Below, in pieces: positions 7,109 through 15,689 of a stretch of 50,013 nucleotides of DNA (positions within the stretch are counted from its first letter, which is position 1; every line of letters starts with the position of its first letter). Under the pieces are notes generated by a model that saw nothing but the letters and a program-made list of their open reading frames with translations, was not told the origin of the DNA and made no database searches. Source of the DNA: Cyanobacteria bacterium K_DeepCast_35m_m2_155 (GTDB taxonomy: Bacteria; Cyanobacteriota; Cyanobacteriia; PCC-6307; Cyanobiaceae). Made by a program: the position numbers and the translations under genes. The stretch is taken from NCBI GenBank assembly GCA_016882285.1, contig VGQS01000002.1, positions 1 through 50,013 on the forward strand. The letters run 5' to 3'.

Positions 7109-8667
7109 GGGCTGGTGCCTCCCAGCAGCTGGCGGCGAAAGCGGTCGCTGAGATCTTCACCCACGAGCGTCAGCAGGGCATAGGCCACCAGCAGCAGGGC
7201 GATCTGCTGCCAGGCAAAGGCGGCCAGGCTTTCGCGCAACTGGCTGCCGAGTCCTGTGCTGCCCACCAGACCCACCACCACGGTTTCGCGCAGCATCACA
7301 TCGCTGCGATAGGCCCCGTAGGCCAGATAGGAGCGGGCCACGCCGCTGAAGCGGCCATACAGCAGGGCCAGCCGCGGCCCCGTGCCGCTTGCACTCAGGG
7401 CCTGCTCGGCGCTGGGACTGGCGCTGCCAATCGCCTCGTTCAGCAGGCGTCCCAGGATGCCGAGGTTGTGAAAGCCAAGCGCCAGGGCCGCAGGCAGCAC
7501 CCCTGGTTTGAGCACAAACAGCAGCAGCAGGGCGCTCAGCGGCGGCGGCCACAGTCGCGCCAGCATCCAGATCAGCTGCAGCAAGGCTCGGCCCCAGCGC
7601 CAGGGTGCTGCCACCAGGAGCAGCAGCGGGCCGCTGCCCACCGCCAGCCCTGCCGCCAGCAGGGTCAGCAGCAGTGTGTTCGCGATCAAGGCCGGCCAGT
7701 TCAACTGCAGAGCCTGCTGCCAGCCGCCCGGTGCAAGCGGTGGCAGCGGCTGCCAGTGCAGCAGTTGCACGGGGTTGATGCCCAGCCACAGCGCACAGGC
7801 CAGAGCAAGCATCAGCACCCCGCCCAAAGCAGCCAGCATCTGCCTGCCCTGCCGGCCCACAGGCTCAGCCGGTGCCCCAGGCACCAGCTTGAGCCGCGCC
7901 GGCATGCTCCAGTGCGCCCTGAGCCTGGCGATCAGCGCCTCGAGCGGCAGCATCACGGCCAGCAGCAACCACAGGCCGCTCCACAGCTCGCGAAACTGCA
8001 GTGACTGCAGGCTCAGCAGCAGATCGTTGCCCAGCCCCCCCAGGCCAAACACCCCCAGCAAGGTGGCACTGCGCAGGGCACATTCGAGCCGGTAGCCGCC
8101 ATAGCTGAGCAGTCCTGGCAGCACAGGTGGCCCCAGCGCCGTCCACAGCGCTGCGGGTGCACCGGCGCCGGCGCTGCTGAGGGCTTCAAGGCTCTGGCGG
8201 GGCAGGGCATCAAGCTGATCGCGCACCACCCGCGCCACCAAGGCTGCATAGGGAATCGTGATCGCTGCAACCGCCACGGCTGGTTCGAGCCCGATCAACT
8301 GCAGCAGCAGCAGGCCCCAGATCAACTCATGGATGGAGCGCGGAAGCGCCAGCAAGCGCGCCAGCAGATCGGCGGGCCAGCTGCGGCCCAGCAGGTGCAA
8401 CACCACAACCTGGGAGCTGGCCGCACCCAACGCCAGGCCGATGAGCAGGCTGGCGGCCCAACTCACCAGGGCGACGCCGCAGGTGATGGCCAGTCCCCTG
8501 AGCTGGGACTCCAGCACTGCCGGCTCCAGTGAGGGCTGCAGGGCAGCTGTGGCAAAGCTGGCGATCAGCTCCCAGCCGCCGCCGTGGCTTGCGGCTGGCA
8601 GCAGCACCACAACCGGCAGCAGCACCAGTGCTGGCAGCAGCAGCAGCAGCGGTGGCGCCGGTTTCAC
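7105..8667 (-). CDS. phnE: Phosphonate/phosphite ABC transporter permease, two fused PhnE domains
   Basis: 520 residues, about twice the length of a single PhnE, with ~12 hydrophobic helices. Two permease units are visible in series. The first has the cytoplasmic EAA-type loop with ALSSAGAGAPAALWTALGPP and GLLSYGGYRLECALRSATLL. The second has EQALSASGTGPRLALLYGRF and SYLAYGAYRSDVMLRETVVV. Both end in the PhnE-type R(S/E)(A/T)-VLG pattern (LGVFGLGGLG; VGLVGSTGLG). One chain therefore supplies the whole membrane pore. A fused permease of this length is, to my recollection, usual in marine picocyanobacteria. GTG start 8667 overlaps the phnC stop (GTGA). Confidence 0.93.
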   Translation of the reverse strand: MKPAPPLLLLLPALVLLPVVVLLPAASHGGGWELIASFATAALQPSLEPAVLESQLRGLAITCGVALVSWAASLLIGLALGAASSQVVVLHLLGRSWPADLLARLLALPRSIHELIWGLLLLQLIGLEPAVAVAAITIPYAALVARVVRDQLDALPRQSLEALSSAGAGAPAALWTALGPPVLPGLLSYGGYRLECALRSATLLGVFGLGGLGNDLLLSLQSLQFRELWSGLWLLLAVMLPLEALIARLRAHWSMPARLKLVPGAPAEPVGRQGRQMLAALGGVLMLALACALWLGINPVQLLHWQPLPPLAPGGWQQALQLNWPALIANTLLLTLLAAGLAVGSGPLLLLVAAPWRWGRALLQLIWMLARLWPPPLSALLLLFVLKPGVLPAALALGFHNLGILGRLLNEAIGSASPSAEQALSASGTGPRLALLYGRFSGVARSYLAYGAYRSDVMLRETVVVGLVGSTGLGSQLRESLAAFAWQQIALLLVAYALLTLVGEDLSDRFRRQLLGGTSP

Positions 8668-9410
8668 GGTGCGCTGGCGTACAGCGCGTCGAGCCTGTCC
8701 TGTTGCAGTTGCTCAGCCGGCAGATCAAACACCACAGCGCCAGCCCGCAGGCCAATGGCACGGTCAAAGCCCTTGAGCAGGTCAGGGCGATGCAGGCTCA
8801 GCAGCAGGGCGCGGGGCGTCGCGCCCGCATCCAGCAGCAGGGCCAGCAGCTCAGCGGCCAGCCGCGGATCGAGGCTGGCCAGGGGTTCATCGGCCAGCAG
8901 CAGCTGCGGGTCCTGCCTGAGCAGCCGGCCCAGGGCGACCCGCTGGCGCTGCCCGCCCGAGAGGGCCGAGACAGGCTGGTTGAGCAGGCCCGGGTCCAGG
9001 TCCAGGCGGGTGAGCACCTGGCTGCAGGCCTGGGTCTCCAGGGGGACCAGCAGGTTGAGCACGGCACGCGGCCAGCCCCAGCTCGCGAGGCGACCCGTGT
9101 TGAGGTTCTGTTGCACCGTGAGCTCCTCGATCAGGCGCAGGTCCTGCCAGAGGGTGCCGATGCAGCGCTGCTGGCGCCGCCGCCGCCCGCCCCTGCGCGC
9201 CGGCGTTTCGCCCTGCCACAACACCGTGCCCTGATCGGGACTCAACAGCCCATTGGCCACCGCCAGCAGGGTGCTCTTGCCGGCGCCGCTGGGGCCGAGC
9301 AGGGCCACCCGCTCGCCGGGCCGCAGCGTCAGATCGATCCCGGCCAGCCGCGGATGATCGCGGCCGGCGACAACGACACGCCGCAGCTCCAGCAGGGCAG
9401 GGGCGCTCAC
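8664..9410 (-). CDS. phnC: Phosphonate/phosphite ABC transporter ATPase
   Basis: 248 residues from GTG 9410, directly abutting the phnD stop codon. Walker A is LLGPSGAGKSTLLA (about 34-47), the Q-loop lies in GTLWQDLRLIEELTVQQN, the signature is LSGGQRQRVALG and Walker B is LLLADEPLASLD. The long insertion around VQQNLNTGRLASWGW is characteristic of PhnC-type ATPases. It powers import of phosphonate or phosphite with PhnD and PhnE. One oddity is a short Arg-rich run (RRGGRRRRQQR) in the helical region, probably contacting nothing more than the membrane surface or the coupling loop. Confidence 0.93.
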   Translation of the reverse strand: MSAPALLELRRVVVAGRDHPRLAGIDLTLRPGERVALLGPSGAGKSTLLAVANGLLSPDQGTVLWQGETPARRGGRRRRQQRCIGTLWQDLRLIEELTVQQNLNTGRLASWGWPRAVLNLLVPLETQACSQVLTRLDLDPGLLNQPVSALSGGQRQRVALGRLLRQDPQLLLADEPLASLDPRLAAELLALLLDAGATPRALLLSLHRPDLLKGFDRAIGLRAGAVVFDLPAEQLQQDRLDALYASAP

Positions 9411-10334
9411 CTAGCGGATCTTGCCGATCTGCCGTCCCACGCGCTCGATCGGGGCGTAATCGCTTGCCTTGGCCGCGGTGAACTGCTGGGCCCCAAACAG
9501 CTGCAGGATCGCCTTCTGTTCGGGGTTGCTGGGCCGCCAGCTGATGATGGCCCCACGCAACTTGGCCGTGAAGCCCTTGCCGAAGCGCTCATCAAGGTTG
9601 GGCTGGCCAATCCAGTGGTAATCGGGGTAGCCAGGGGTGCGCCAGATCGCCAGCACCTTGTTGCGGTTGGCCTTGCCGCTGCGCAGATTGGCTTTCCAGA
9701 CCTGCTCGTTGACGGCTCCAGCCTGATAGGCACCGCTCTGCACCAGGGCGATCGTGGCGTCGTGGCTGCCGCTGAAACCCGGGGCACCGCCAGCAAAGTC
9801 GCTGGGCTTCACGCCGGCCTGCTGCAGAAAGAACTGGGGCATCAGCCGCCCCGAGGTTGAACTCTCGGAGCCGAAGGTGAAGCGCTTGCCCTTGAGTTCG
9901 CTGAGGCCTTTCTGGCTTGCGATCGGCTGGAGGCCGCTGGCCTTGTTGGCGATGAAAACGGTGTGAAACGACGCGTCAATGTCGCGCTGGGCGATCACCT
10001 GGGCACCGGGTTTCTGCAGCCGGGCCTGCACACCGGTCAGTCCTCCGAACCAGACCAGATCGAGGTTGCCGGTGCGAAAGGCGCTGACAGCAGCGGTGTA
10101 GTCGATCACCGGGACGTACCGCACAGGCACGCCCAGTTGCTTGCTAAGCAGTTGGGCCACCTGGCCGTAGAGGCGATTCAGTTTTTCGGGGTTCTGATCG
10201 GGGATGGCGCTGATCCGCAGCACGGGCCTTGTGGCCTGGGCGCTGACCGGGATCAAAGACTGGCAGACGACCGCCGGTGCCAGGGCCAGGGTGAGGCCAA
10301 GGACACCGGCGGCCAGACGTTCTCGTGTTGACAT
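9411..10334 (-). CDS. phnD: Phosphonate/phosphite periplasmic binding protein (PhnD/PtxB)
   Basis: 307 residues. An N-terminal signal peptide (about 1-32: RERLAAGVLGLTLALAPAVV then ...VSAQA) targets it to the periplasm. The family body follows: RISAIPDQNPEKL, DLVWFGGLTGVQA (ligand-side loop), GKRFTFGSESSTSGRLMPQF with the Ser-rich anion-binding loop, then GSHDATIALVQSG and VNEQVW. Characterised picocyanobacterial PhnD/PtxB homologues bind phosphite or methylphosphonate; which one applies here cannot be decided by eye. No C-P lyase (phnG-M) or phosphite dehydrogenase (ptxD) gene lies in the window. It is the first phn gene, only 55 bp after the aminotransferase stop, and I see no convincing Pho box in that gap. 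Confidence 0.93.
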   Translation of the reverse strand: MSTRERLAAGVLGLTLALAPAVVCQSLIPVSAQATRPVLRISAIPDQNPEKLNRLYGQVAQLLSKQLGVPVRYVPVIDYTAAVSAFRTGNLDLVWFGGLTGVQARLQKPGAQVIAQRDIDASFHTVFIANKASGLQPIASQKGLSELKGKRFTFGSESSTSGRLMPQFFLQQAGVKPSDFAGGAPGFSGSHDATIALVQSGAYQAGAVNEQVWKANLRSGKANRNKVLAIWRTPGYPDYHWIGQPNLDERFGKGFTAKLRGAIISWRPSNPEQKAILQLFGAQQFTAAKASDYAPIERVGRQIGKIR

Positions 10335-10389
10335 TGATTGAGCAAATCAGGGGTGGTGATGGACTGAGCGCGGCTCCCTGACGGCGAGG

Positions 10390-11589
10390 TCAGAGGGTCT
10401 GCAGAAAGCGGCTCAGTCGTTGCAGTCCATCATCGATCGTCGCCTCGGAGGCTGCACACGAGAGACGAATGCAGCGGTCATCACCGAAGGCGATGCCCGG
10501 CACCACCGCGAGTCCCTGCTCATCGAGCAGGCGATTGCACAGGCTCATCGAATCGAGGCCGTAGTGGCTGACATCGGGAAAGGCGTAAAAAGCTCCCGCC
10601 GGTGGCTGCAGCTTGAGTCCCGCGATGGCGCGCAGGCCGTCGCTGAGCCGTTGCCGGCGGCTGTTGAACTGCTGGGCCATGGCGCGCACACAGTCGCGCG
10701 GGCCACTGACCGCCGCCAGGGCTCCGTACTGGGCAAAGGTGCAGACATTGCTGGTGCTTTGGCTCTGCAGCGCCGCCGCGGCCTTGATCACCGGCCCATG
10801 GCCGGCCAGCCAGCCGATGCGCCAACCCGTCATCGCCCAGCCTTTGGCGCAGCCACCGACGATGAAGATGCGTTCGGCCAGATCGGGTGCGACCGCCGCC
10901 AGGCTGTGGTGGCTGTGGCCGGGAGCCAGCAGAAATTCGTAGATCTCATCGCAGACCACCAGCAGCTGTGGGTGGCGGCGTAACACCGAAGCCAGGGCCT
11001 CGAGCTCAGTGCGGCTGAGCACCGTGCCGGTGGGGTTGCTGGGGCTGTTGAGCACCAGCAGCTTGCTCTTGGGCGTGATGGCGGCCTCAAGCGCTTCGGG
11101 CCGCAGCCGGAAGCCATCGGCAGCCTGGCTTGGGATCAAGCGCACCGACGCCCCAGCCAGTTCGGCCATGTCGGGGTAGCTCAACCAGTAAGGCGCCGGC
11201 AGCAGCAGCTCATCGCCGCGCTCGAGCAGCACCTGAAACAGATTGAACAGCGCCTGTTTGCCGCCGTTGGTCACCAGCACCTGCTCGGCGCTGGTGGCGA
11301 CGTGGTTTTCGTCGCTGAGCTTGGCGGCAATGGCTTCGCGCAGCGCCGGCTCGCCGGCCGCAGGACCGTAGCGGGTCTGACCGGCTGCCAGGGCATCGGC
11401 TGCCGCCTGGCGAATGAACGCAGGTGTCTCGAAATCAGGTTCGCCGGCACTGAGACTGCAAATGTCACGGCCGTCGGCTTTGAGGGCCTTGGCCTTGGCG
11501 GCGATCGCCAGGGTCAGCGAGGGCTTCAGCGCCTGGGCCCGCTGCGACAGCCAGGTGTTCTCGGTCTGCGGGGGCGACGTCGCCGGCAT
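10390..11589 (-). CDS. Class I pyridoxal-phosphate aminotransferase (aspartate type)
   Basis: 399 residues from ATG 11589; an open extension to 11622 adds eleven unlikely residues. Fold-type I features: NGGKQALFNLFQVLL (cofactor loop), the LLVLNSPSNPTGTVLS block with the cofactor-binding Asn, VVCDEIYEFLL (Asp and Tyr), the Schiff-base lysine in GGCAKGWAMTGWRIGWLAG, and the substrate-carboxylate Arg near CIRLSCAAS. The family transfers amino groups between aspartate or other amino acids and 2-oxoglutarate; the 1-beta subgroup often also uses prephenate. Substrate not decided here. It is divergent from the UDG gene and precedes phnD on the same strand. Confidence 0.92.
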   Translation of the reverse strand: MPATSPPQTENTWLSQRAQALKPSLTLAIAAKAKALKADGRDICSLSAGEPDFETPAFIRQAAADALAAGQTRYGPAAGEPALREAIAAKLSDENHVATSAEQVLVTNGGKQALFNLFQVLLERGDELLLPAPYWLSYPDMAELAGASVRLIPSQAADGFRLRPEALEAAITPKSKLLVLNSPSNPTGTVLSRTELEALASVLRRHPQLLVVCDEIYEFLLAPGHSHHSLAAVAPDLAERIFIVGGCAKGWAMTGWRIGWLAGHGPVIKAAAALQSQSTSNVCTFAQYGALAAVSGPRDCVRAMAQQFNSRRQRLSDGLRAIAGLKLQPPAGAFYAFPDVSHYGLDSMSLCNRLLDEQGLAVVPGIAFGDDRCIRLSCAASEATIDDGLQRLSRFLQTL

Positions 11590-11713
11590 GGGGCGGGGGG
11601 CGTTGCAGCCATCCTGCCGCACGCCTCTGTGGCAGAGGGTTCAGCCAGGCACCAACCGCTGCGATGCTTATCAAGCGCCATGCCTGCAAGAGTTCGGCAA
11701 CGCAGCGTTGACC

Positions 11714-12364
11714 ATGGCGGACCGCGATGCACGCCGTACTGCCCTGCAGCGGCTCAAGCAGCAGTGCCACAGCTGCCGCGCCTGTTCGCTGGCCGAGCAG
11801 CGCCAGCAGGTGGTGGTCGGCCGCGGCAATCCCTGGGCACCGCTGATGCTGATCGGCGAGGCGCCTGGGGCCGAGGAGGACGCCAGTGGTCTGCCCTTTG
11901 TGGGCCGTTCGGGCCAGCTGCTCGATCAGCTGCTGGTGGCGGTTGGTTTTGACCTTGAACAGGACCTGTACATCGGCAATGCAATCAAGTGCCGCCCGCC
12001 GGGGAACCGCCGCCCCACCCCGGCCGAGCTGGCCGCCTGCAGGCCCTGGCTGGCCGCGCAACTCAACGTGGTGCAGCCGCAGCTGGTGGTGTTGGTCGGA
12101 GCTACGGCCCTTGAGGCCGTGCTGGGCATCAAAGGGGGCATCACCCGGGTGCGGGGCCAGTGGCTCGATGCCGCCGCCGCCGCCAGCGGACCTCTGGCCT
12201 TGGAGCTGGCCGATCGGCGCTTGATGGCGATCCTCCATCCCTCCTATCTGCTGCGTTTTGGCCGCGATCAGCCGGGCAGTCCAAGGGATCTCACCCGCCG
12301 CGATCTGACCGTTGTGCGTGCCGCTGTGACAGGCTTTGGCCACCGCAGGCCTACCCAGCCATGA
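11714..12364 (+). CDS. Family 4 uracil-DNA glycosylase (Fe-S)
   Basis: 216 residues from ATG 11714; the frame is open upstream but lies opposite the aminotransferase. Base-excision-repair enzyme that removes uracil from DNA. The four cluster cysteines are visible: CHSCRAC near residues 18-24 (C-x2-C arrangement), [11 protein letters not shown], and ACRPW further on. The water-activating loop is [20 protein letters not shown] and the DNA-binding loop is HPSYLLR. Its stop overlaps the ispG ATG (ATGA), so the two are co-translated; the pairing looks positional rather than functional. Confidence 0.93.
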   Translation: MADRDARRTALQRLKQQCHSCRACSLAEQRQQVVVGRGNPWAPLMLIGEAPGAEEDASGLPFVGRSGQLLDQLLVAVGFDLEQDLYIGNAIKCRPPGNRRPTPAELAACRPWLAAQLNVVQPQLVVLVGATALEAVLGIKGGITRVRGQWLDAAAAASGPLALELADRRLMAILHPSYLLRFGRDQPGSPRDLTRRDLTVVRAAVTGFGHRRPTQP

Positions 12365-13590
12365 CCGCCGCCCTGGTGAACACTCCAGCCGCTGCCGACT
12401 GGGCTGCCAATCCCCGTTACGACACCCAGATCAAGCGCCGAAAAACCCGTAGCGTGCGGGTCGGCGACGTCTGGATCGGCAGCGACCACCCGGTGGTGGT
12501 GCAGTCGATGATCAACGAGGACACCCTCGACATCGAAGGCGCCACCGCCGGCATCCGCCGGCTGCACGAAGCCGGCTGCGAAATCGTGCGCGTCACCGTG
12601 CCGTCGCTGGCCCATGCCAAGGCGATGGGCGAGATCCGCCAGCGCTTGATCGACACCTATCAGGCGGTGCCCCTGGTGGCCGATGTGCATCACAACGGCA
12701 TGAAGATCGCCCTGGAGGTGGCGCAGCACGTTGACAAGGTGCGCATCAACCCGGGCTTGTTTGTGTTCGACAAGCCCGACCCGAACCGCAGCGAATTTTC
12801 AGAGGCGGAGATCGCGGCCATCGGCGAGCGCATCACCGACACCTTTGAACCGCTGGTTCAGTTGCTCAAAGAGCAGGACAAGGCCCTGCGCATCGGCGTC
12901 AACCATGGCTCCCTGGCTGAGCGCATGTTGTTTCGCTACGGCGACACGCCGCTGGGCATGGTCGAGAGCGCGATGGAGTTCATTCGCATCTGCGACCGGC
13001 TCGACTTTCACAACATTGTTGTGTCGATGAAGGCCTCGCGCGCCCCCGTGATGATGGCGGCCTACCGCATGATGGCCGACCGCATGGACAGTGAGGGGTT
13101 CCCCTACCCCCTGCACCTGGGCGTCACCGAAGCTGGCGACGGCGACTACGGCCGGGTGAAGAGCACCGCCGGCATCGCGCCGCTGCTGGCCGAGGGCATC
13201 GGCGACACGATCCGGGTCTCGCTGACCGAGGCCCCTGAAAAGGAGATCCCTGTCTGCTACTCGATTTTGCAGGCCCTGGGGCTGCGCAAGACGATGGTTG
13301 AGTACGTGGCCTGCCCCAGCTGCGGCCGCACCCTGTTCAACCTGGAGGAGGTCTTGCACACGGTGCGCGCGGCCACCGCGCACCTCACCGGCCTCGACAT
13401 CGCCGTGATGGGCTGCATCGTCAACGGCCCCGGCGAGATGGCCGATGCCGACTACGGCTATGTCGGCAAGACCCCAGGCATCATCTCGCTGTACCGGGGC
13501 CGCGACGAGATCAAGCGTGTGCCTGAAGCTGAGGGCGTCGAAGCGCTGATTCAGCTGATCAAGGATGACGGCCGCTGGGTGGATCCCTGA
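12361..13590 (+). CDS. ispG: 4-hydroxy-3-methylbut-2-en-1-yl diphosphate synthase (GcpE)
   Basis: 409 residues from ATG 12361. Penultimate step of the MEP isoprenoid pathway: reductive ring opening of MEcPP to HMBPP, in cyanobacteria with ferredoxin as donor. The TIM-barrel N-terminus includes [25 protein letters not shown] and RIGVNHGSL. The C-terminal 4Fe-4S domain carries [14 protein letters not shown] and [20 protein letters not shown], supplying the three cluster cysteines plus the conserved Glu. Length is right for the bacterial plant-type enzyme without the large insertion. It feeds carotenoid, phytol and plastoquinone synthesis. Confidence 0.97.
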   Translation: MTAALVNTPAAADWAANPRYDTQIKRRKTRSVRVGDVWIGSDHPVVVQSMINEDTLDIEGATAGIRRLHEAGCEIVRVTVPSLAHAKAMGEIRQRLIDTYQAVPLVADVHHNGMKIALEVAQHVDKVRINPGLFVFDKPDPNRSEFSEAEIAAIGERITDTFEPLVQLLKEQDKALRIGVNHGSLAERMLFRYGDTPLGMVESAMEFIRICDRLDFHNIVVSMKASRAPVMMAAYRMMADRMDSEGFPYPLHLGVTEAGDGDYGRVKSTAGIAPLLAEGIGDTIRVSLTEAPEKEIPVCYSILQALGLRKTMVEYVACPSCGRTLFNLEEVLHTVRAATAHLTGLDIAVMGCIVNGPGEMADADYGYVGKTPGIISLYRGRDEIKRVPEAEGVEALIQLIKDDGRWVDP

Positions 13591-13693
13591 GGCGTTCTTC
13601 GTTGGCCTGAGCTCACGTGTTGGGCTTGTGTCGAGTTCGGTGATGCCGCCTCAATGCCGCTAACTTGAAGAGACGAATGGGGCCTTGGCGGTG

Positions 13694-15043
13694 ATGGGCA
13701 AGCGGTCAGTGGTGGTGGTGCTTGGGCTCAGTGCCTGTGCGGCCACCGCGGTTCTGGCCCAGGAGGCAGTGGTGCCCCCCGGTGGTCTCTCGCGGATCAG
13801 TGACAGCCCCAAGGAGGTCATTGATCAGACCTGGCAGATCGTTTTTCGCGACTACCTCGACACCACCGGCAAGTACAACGCTGAGCGCTGGCGCACCTTG
13901 CGCCGCGATGTTCTGGCCAAGAGCTATGGCAGCTCCAAAGAGGCCTATGACGCCATCCGGGGCATGCTCGGCAGCCTCGATGATCCGTACACCCGTTTCC
14001 TTGATCCTCGTGAGTTCAAGGAAATGCAGATCGACACCTCCGGAGAACTCTCCGGGGTGGGGATCCAGCTGAGCCTTGATAAGGACACCAAAGAGCTGGT
14101 CGTGGTCTCCCCGATCGAGGGATCGCCGGCGTCGCGCGCGGGGGTGCAGCCCAAAGATGTCATCACCGCGATCGACGGCAAGAGCACCAAGGGCATGAGC
14201 ACCGAGGATGCGGTCAAGCTGATCCGCGGCCAGGCTGGTACGGCGGTCAAGCTCACCCTGCGGCGCAAGGGTCAGAGCCAGCCGCTGGAGCTCTCGCTCA
14301 CCCGCGAGCGCATTGAGCTGCATGCGGTTGACAAGCAGATCAACACGACGAGCGATGGTCTGCGTATCGGCTACATCCGCCTCAAGCAATTCAATGCCAA
14401 TGCCACCAAGGACATGCGGGTGGCGCTCAAAGAGCTCGACGGCAAGGTCGACGGCTATGTGCTCGATCTGCGCAGCAACCCTGGCGGACTGCTGACCGCC
14501 AGCATCGAGATCGCGCGTCAGTGGCTCAACGAGGGCACGATCGTCTCGACCAAGACGCGTGATGGCATCACCGACATCAAAAAGGCCAATGGCCGCGCGC
14601 TGACCACCAAGCCACTGGTGATTCTGGTCAACGAGGGTTCAGCCAGCGCCAGCGAGATTCTTTCGGGTGCCCTGCAGGACAACAACCGTGCCGTGCTCGT
14701 GGGTCAGAAGACCTTTGGCAAGGGTCTGGTCCAATCGGTGCGCGGGCTCTCCGATGGATCCGGCATGACCGTGACCATCGCCAAGTACCTCACCCCCAGT
14801 GGCCGCGACATTCACAAGCACGGGATCGCGCCTGATGTTTCGGTCAAGATGGGCGATCTCGAGGCCCAGCGCCTGCGCCTCGAAGATCTGGGCACCCGCA
14901 AGGACAGCCAGTACCGGGTCGCCGAATCGACCCTGGCCAAGAAGGTGCGTGGAGCCGGCTCAACCGAGAAGGCCTACAACCCTCGCTCTACCAACCTCAA
15001 GGCTGCAACCACCCCCGAGCAGGCCAGGCAGCCCAATCCCTGA
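13694..15043 (+). CDS. ctpA: Carboxyl-terminal processing protease (CtpA/CtpB type)
   Basis: 449 residues from ATG 13694; in-frame GTG 13691 and TTG 13685 are alternatives. A signal peptide (MGKRSVVVVLGLSACAATAV, ending near AQEA) sends it to the lumen or periplasm. Order: helical N-terminal domain (QTWQIVFRDYLD), PDZ domain (about 100-185, SGVGIQLSLDKDTKELVVVS, SPASRAGVQPKDVI), then the protease core with the Ser of GSASASEIL and the Lys of KTFGKG, the Ser/Lys dyad of the family. CtpA removes the C-terminal extension of photosystem II D1. The choice between CtpA and CtpB/C paralogues is not settled by eye. Confidence 0.93.
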   Translation: MGKRSVVVVLGLSACAATAVLAQEAVVPPGGLSRISDSPKEVIDQTWQIVFRDYLDTTGKYNAERWRTLRRDVLAKSYGSSKEAYDAIRGMLGSLDDPYTRFLDPREFKEMQIDTSGELSGVGIQLSLDKDTKELVVVSPIEGSPASRAGVQPKDVITAIDGKSTKGMSTEDAVKLIRGQAGTAVKLTLRRKGQSQPLELSLTRERIELHAVDKQINTTSDGLRIGYIRLKQFNANATKDMRVALKELDGKVDGYVLDLRSNPGGLLTASIEIARQWLNEGTIVSTKTRDGITDIKKANGRALTTKPLVILVNEGSASASEILSGALQDNNRAVLVGQKTFGKGLVQSVRGLSDGSGMTVTIAKYLTPSGRDIHKHGIAPDVSVKMGDLEAQRLRLEDLGTRKDSQYRVAESTLAKKVRGAGSTEKAYNPRSTNLKAATTPEQARQPNP

Positions 15044-15150
15044 ACTGGGTTGGCAATCGCTTTTGCTCAGCGATTGAACGTCATGCTGCCGACCCGTGCG
15101 TTCTTGAGCCTGGTTCGCCAAGATTCATCTGGCGGCATTGATGAGCCGAG

Positions 15151-15375
15151 ATGACTCAGGAGAATTCGATCTGGGCGCTCAAGCCCTGGTGGTGTCAGCC
15201 CTGGTCGATCGTGCTGAGCGGCAGCTGCAGTGTTGCCGGCAGCTGGGTGGTGATGCAGCGCTGGTGGATCACCGGCCCACTGGCCTGTGGGGTTGTGCTG
15301 TGGTGGCTGCTGTTTCTAGTCCTGGTCCCAGCGGCCTACAAGAGACAGATCACAACGCAAAACGCGGTCGAATGA
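15151..15375 (+). CDS. Small cyanobacterial membrane protein, DUF6737-like
   Basis: 74 residues. The opening SIWALKPWWCQPWSIVLSG is a characteristic Trp-rich motif shared by small cyanobacterial membrane proteins (DUF6737 as I recall it). Two hydrophobic helices follow (about 20-40 and 44-64), ending in VLVPAAYKRQ. Function unknown; probably a thylakoid or plasma-membrane accessory protein. It starts 107 bp after the protease gene on the same strand. Confidence 0.75.
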   Translation: MTQENSIWALKPWWCQPWSIVLSGSCSVAGSWVVMQRWWITGPLACGVVLWWLLFLVLVPAAYKRQITTQNAVE

Positions 15376-15425
15376 TCATGATCGACGCAGCCCTCATGAC
15401 GCGTTGATGGACCCGGCTTGTGGGC

Positions 15426-15602
15426 TCAGGCAGCCCCGGCGACCGGTTGCATCAGGCCGCCACCTGGGGATGAATCGTCGTCGTCGTTTTTGCTGTTGCC
15501 ATTCATCAGGGCATAGAGGCCAAGGGCAGCCAGGCTGATCGCAGCCGAGAGCAGACCAAAGCTGCCATCCACAGCACTGCCGAGCTCCAGCACCTCGCCC
15601 AT
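15426..15602 (-). CDS. 58-aa single-helix membrane protein
   Basis: Short frame from ATG 15602 to TGA 15426-15428. Residues 13-33 (GSFGLLSAAISLAALGLYAL) form one membrane helix, followed by NGNSKN, a run of four aspartates and a Gly/Pro-rich tail. The composition (hydrophobic helix plus acidic tail) and the AT-rich upstream region with a perfect inverted repeat support a real gene. It resembles the size class of small thylakoid proteins, but I do not recognise the family. It lies 87 bp downstream of mfd on the same strand, yet probably has its own promoter at 15605-15645. Confidence 0.65.
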   Translation of the reverse strand: MGEVLELGSAVDGSFGLLSAAISLAALGLYALMNGNSKNDDDDSSPGGGLMQPVAGAA

Positions 15603-15608
15603 GACGAC

Positions 15609-15638
15609 CCGTTACAGAACTTCTCAGAATTGTAACGG
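15609..15638. promoter_or_regulatory. Perfect 8-bp inverted repeat (CCGTTACA / TGTAACGG) in the 58-aa gene promoter
   Basis: Arms at 15609-15616 and 15631-15638, spacer 14 bp, immediately upstream (7 bp) of the 58-aa gene start. Each arm contains GTTACA, the half-site of the cyanobacterial HLR1 motif bound by RpaB, but here inverted rather than in tandem. No T-tract follows, so a terminator is unlikely. Confidence 0.5.
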
Positions 15639-15689
15639 ATTTTTGCGGGGTTGCGTCTCTGGCTGTCTTCTGGCGGCGGTCTTTGCGGA

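Noticed and set aside
10335-10389. Possible Pho box before phnD
   Set aside because: No repeated CTTAACC-like octamers can be seen in the 55-bp gap, so a PhoB site is not supported from sequence.
15054-15076. AATCGC/GCGATT hairpin after the carboxyl-terminal protease
   Set aside because: Only six base pairs with a long loop and no T-run; not reported as a terminator.
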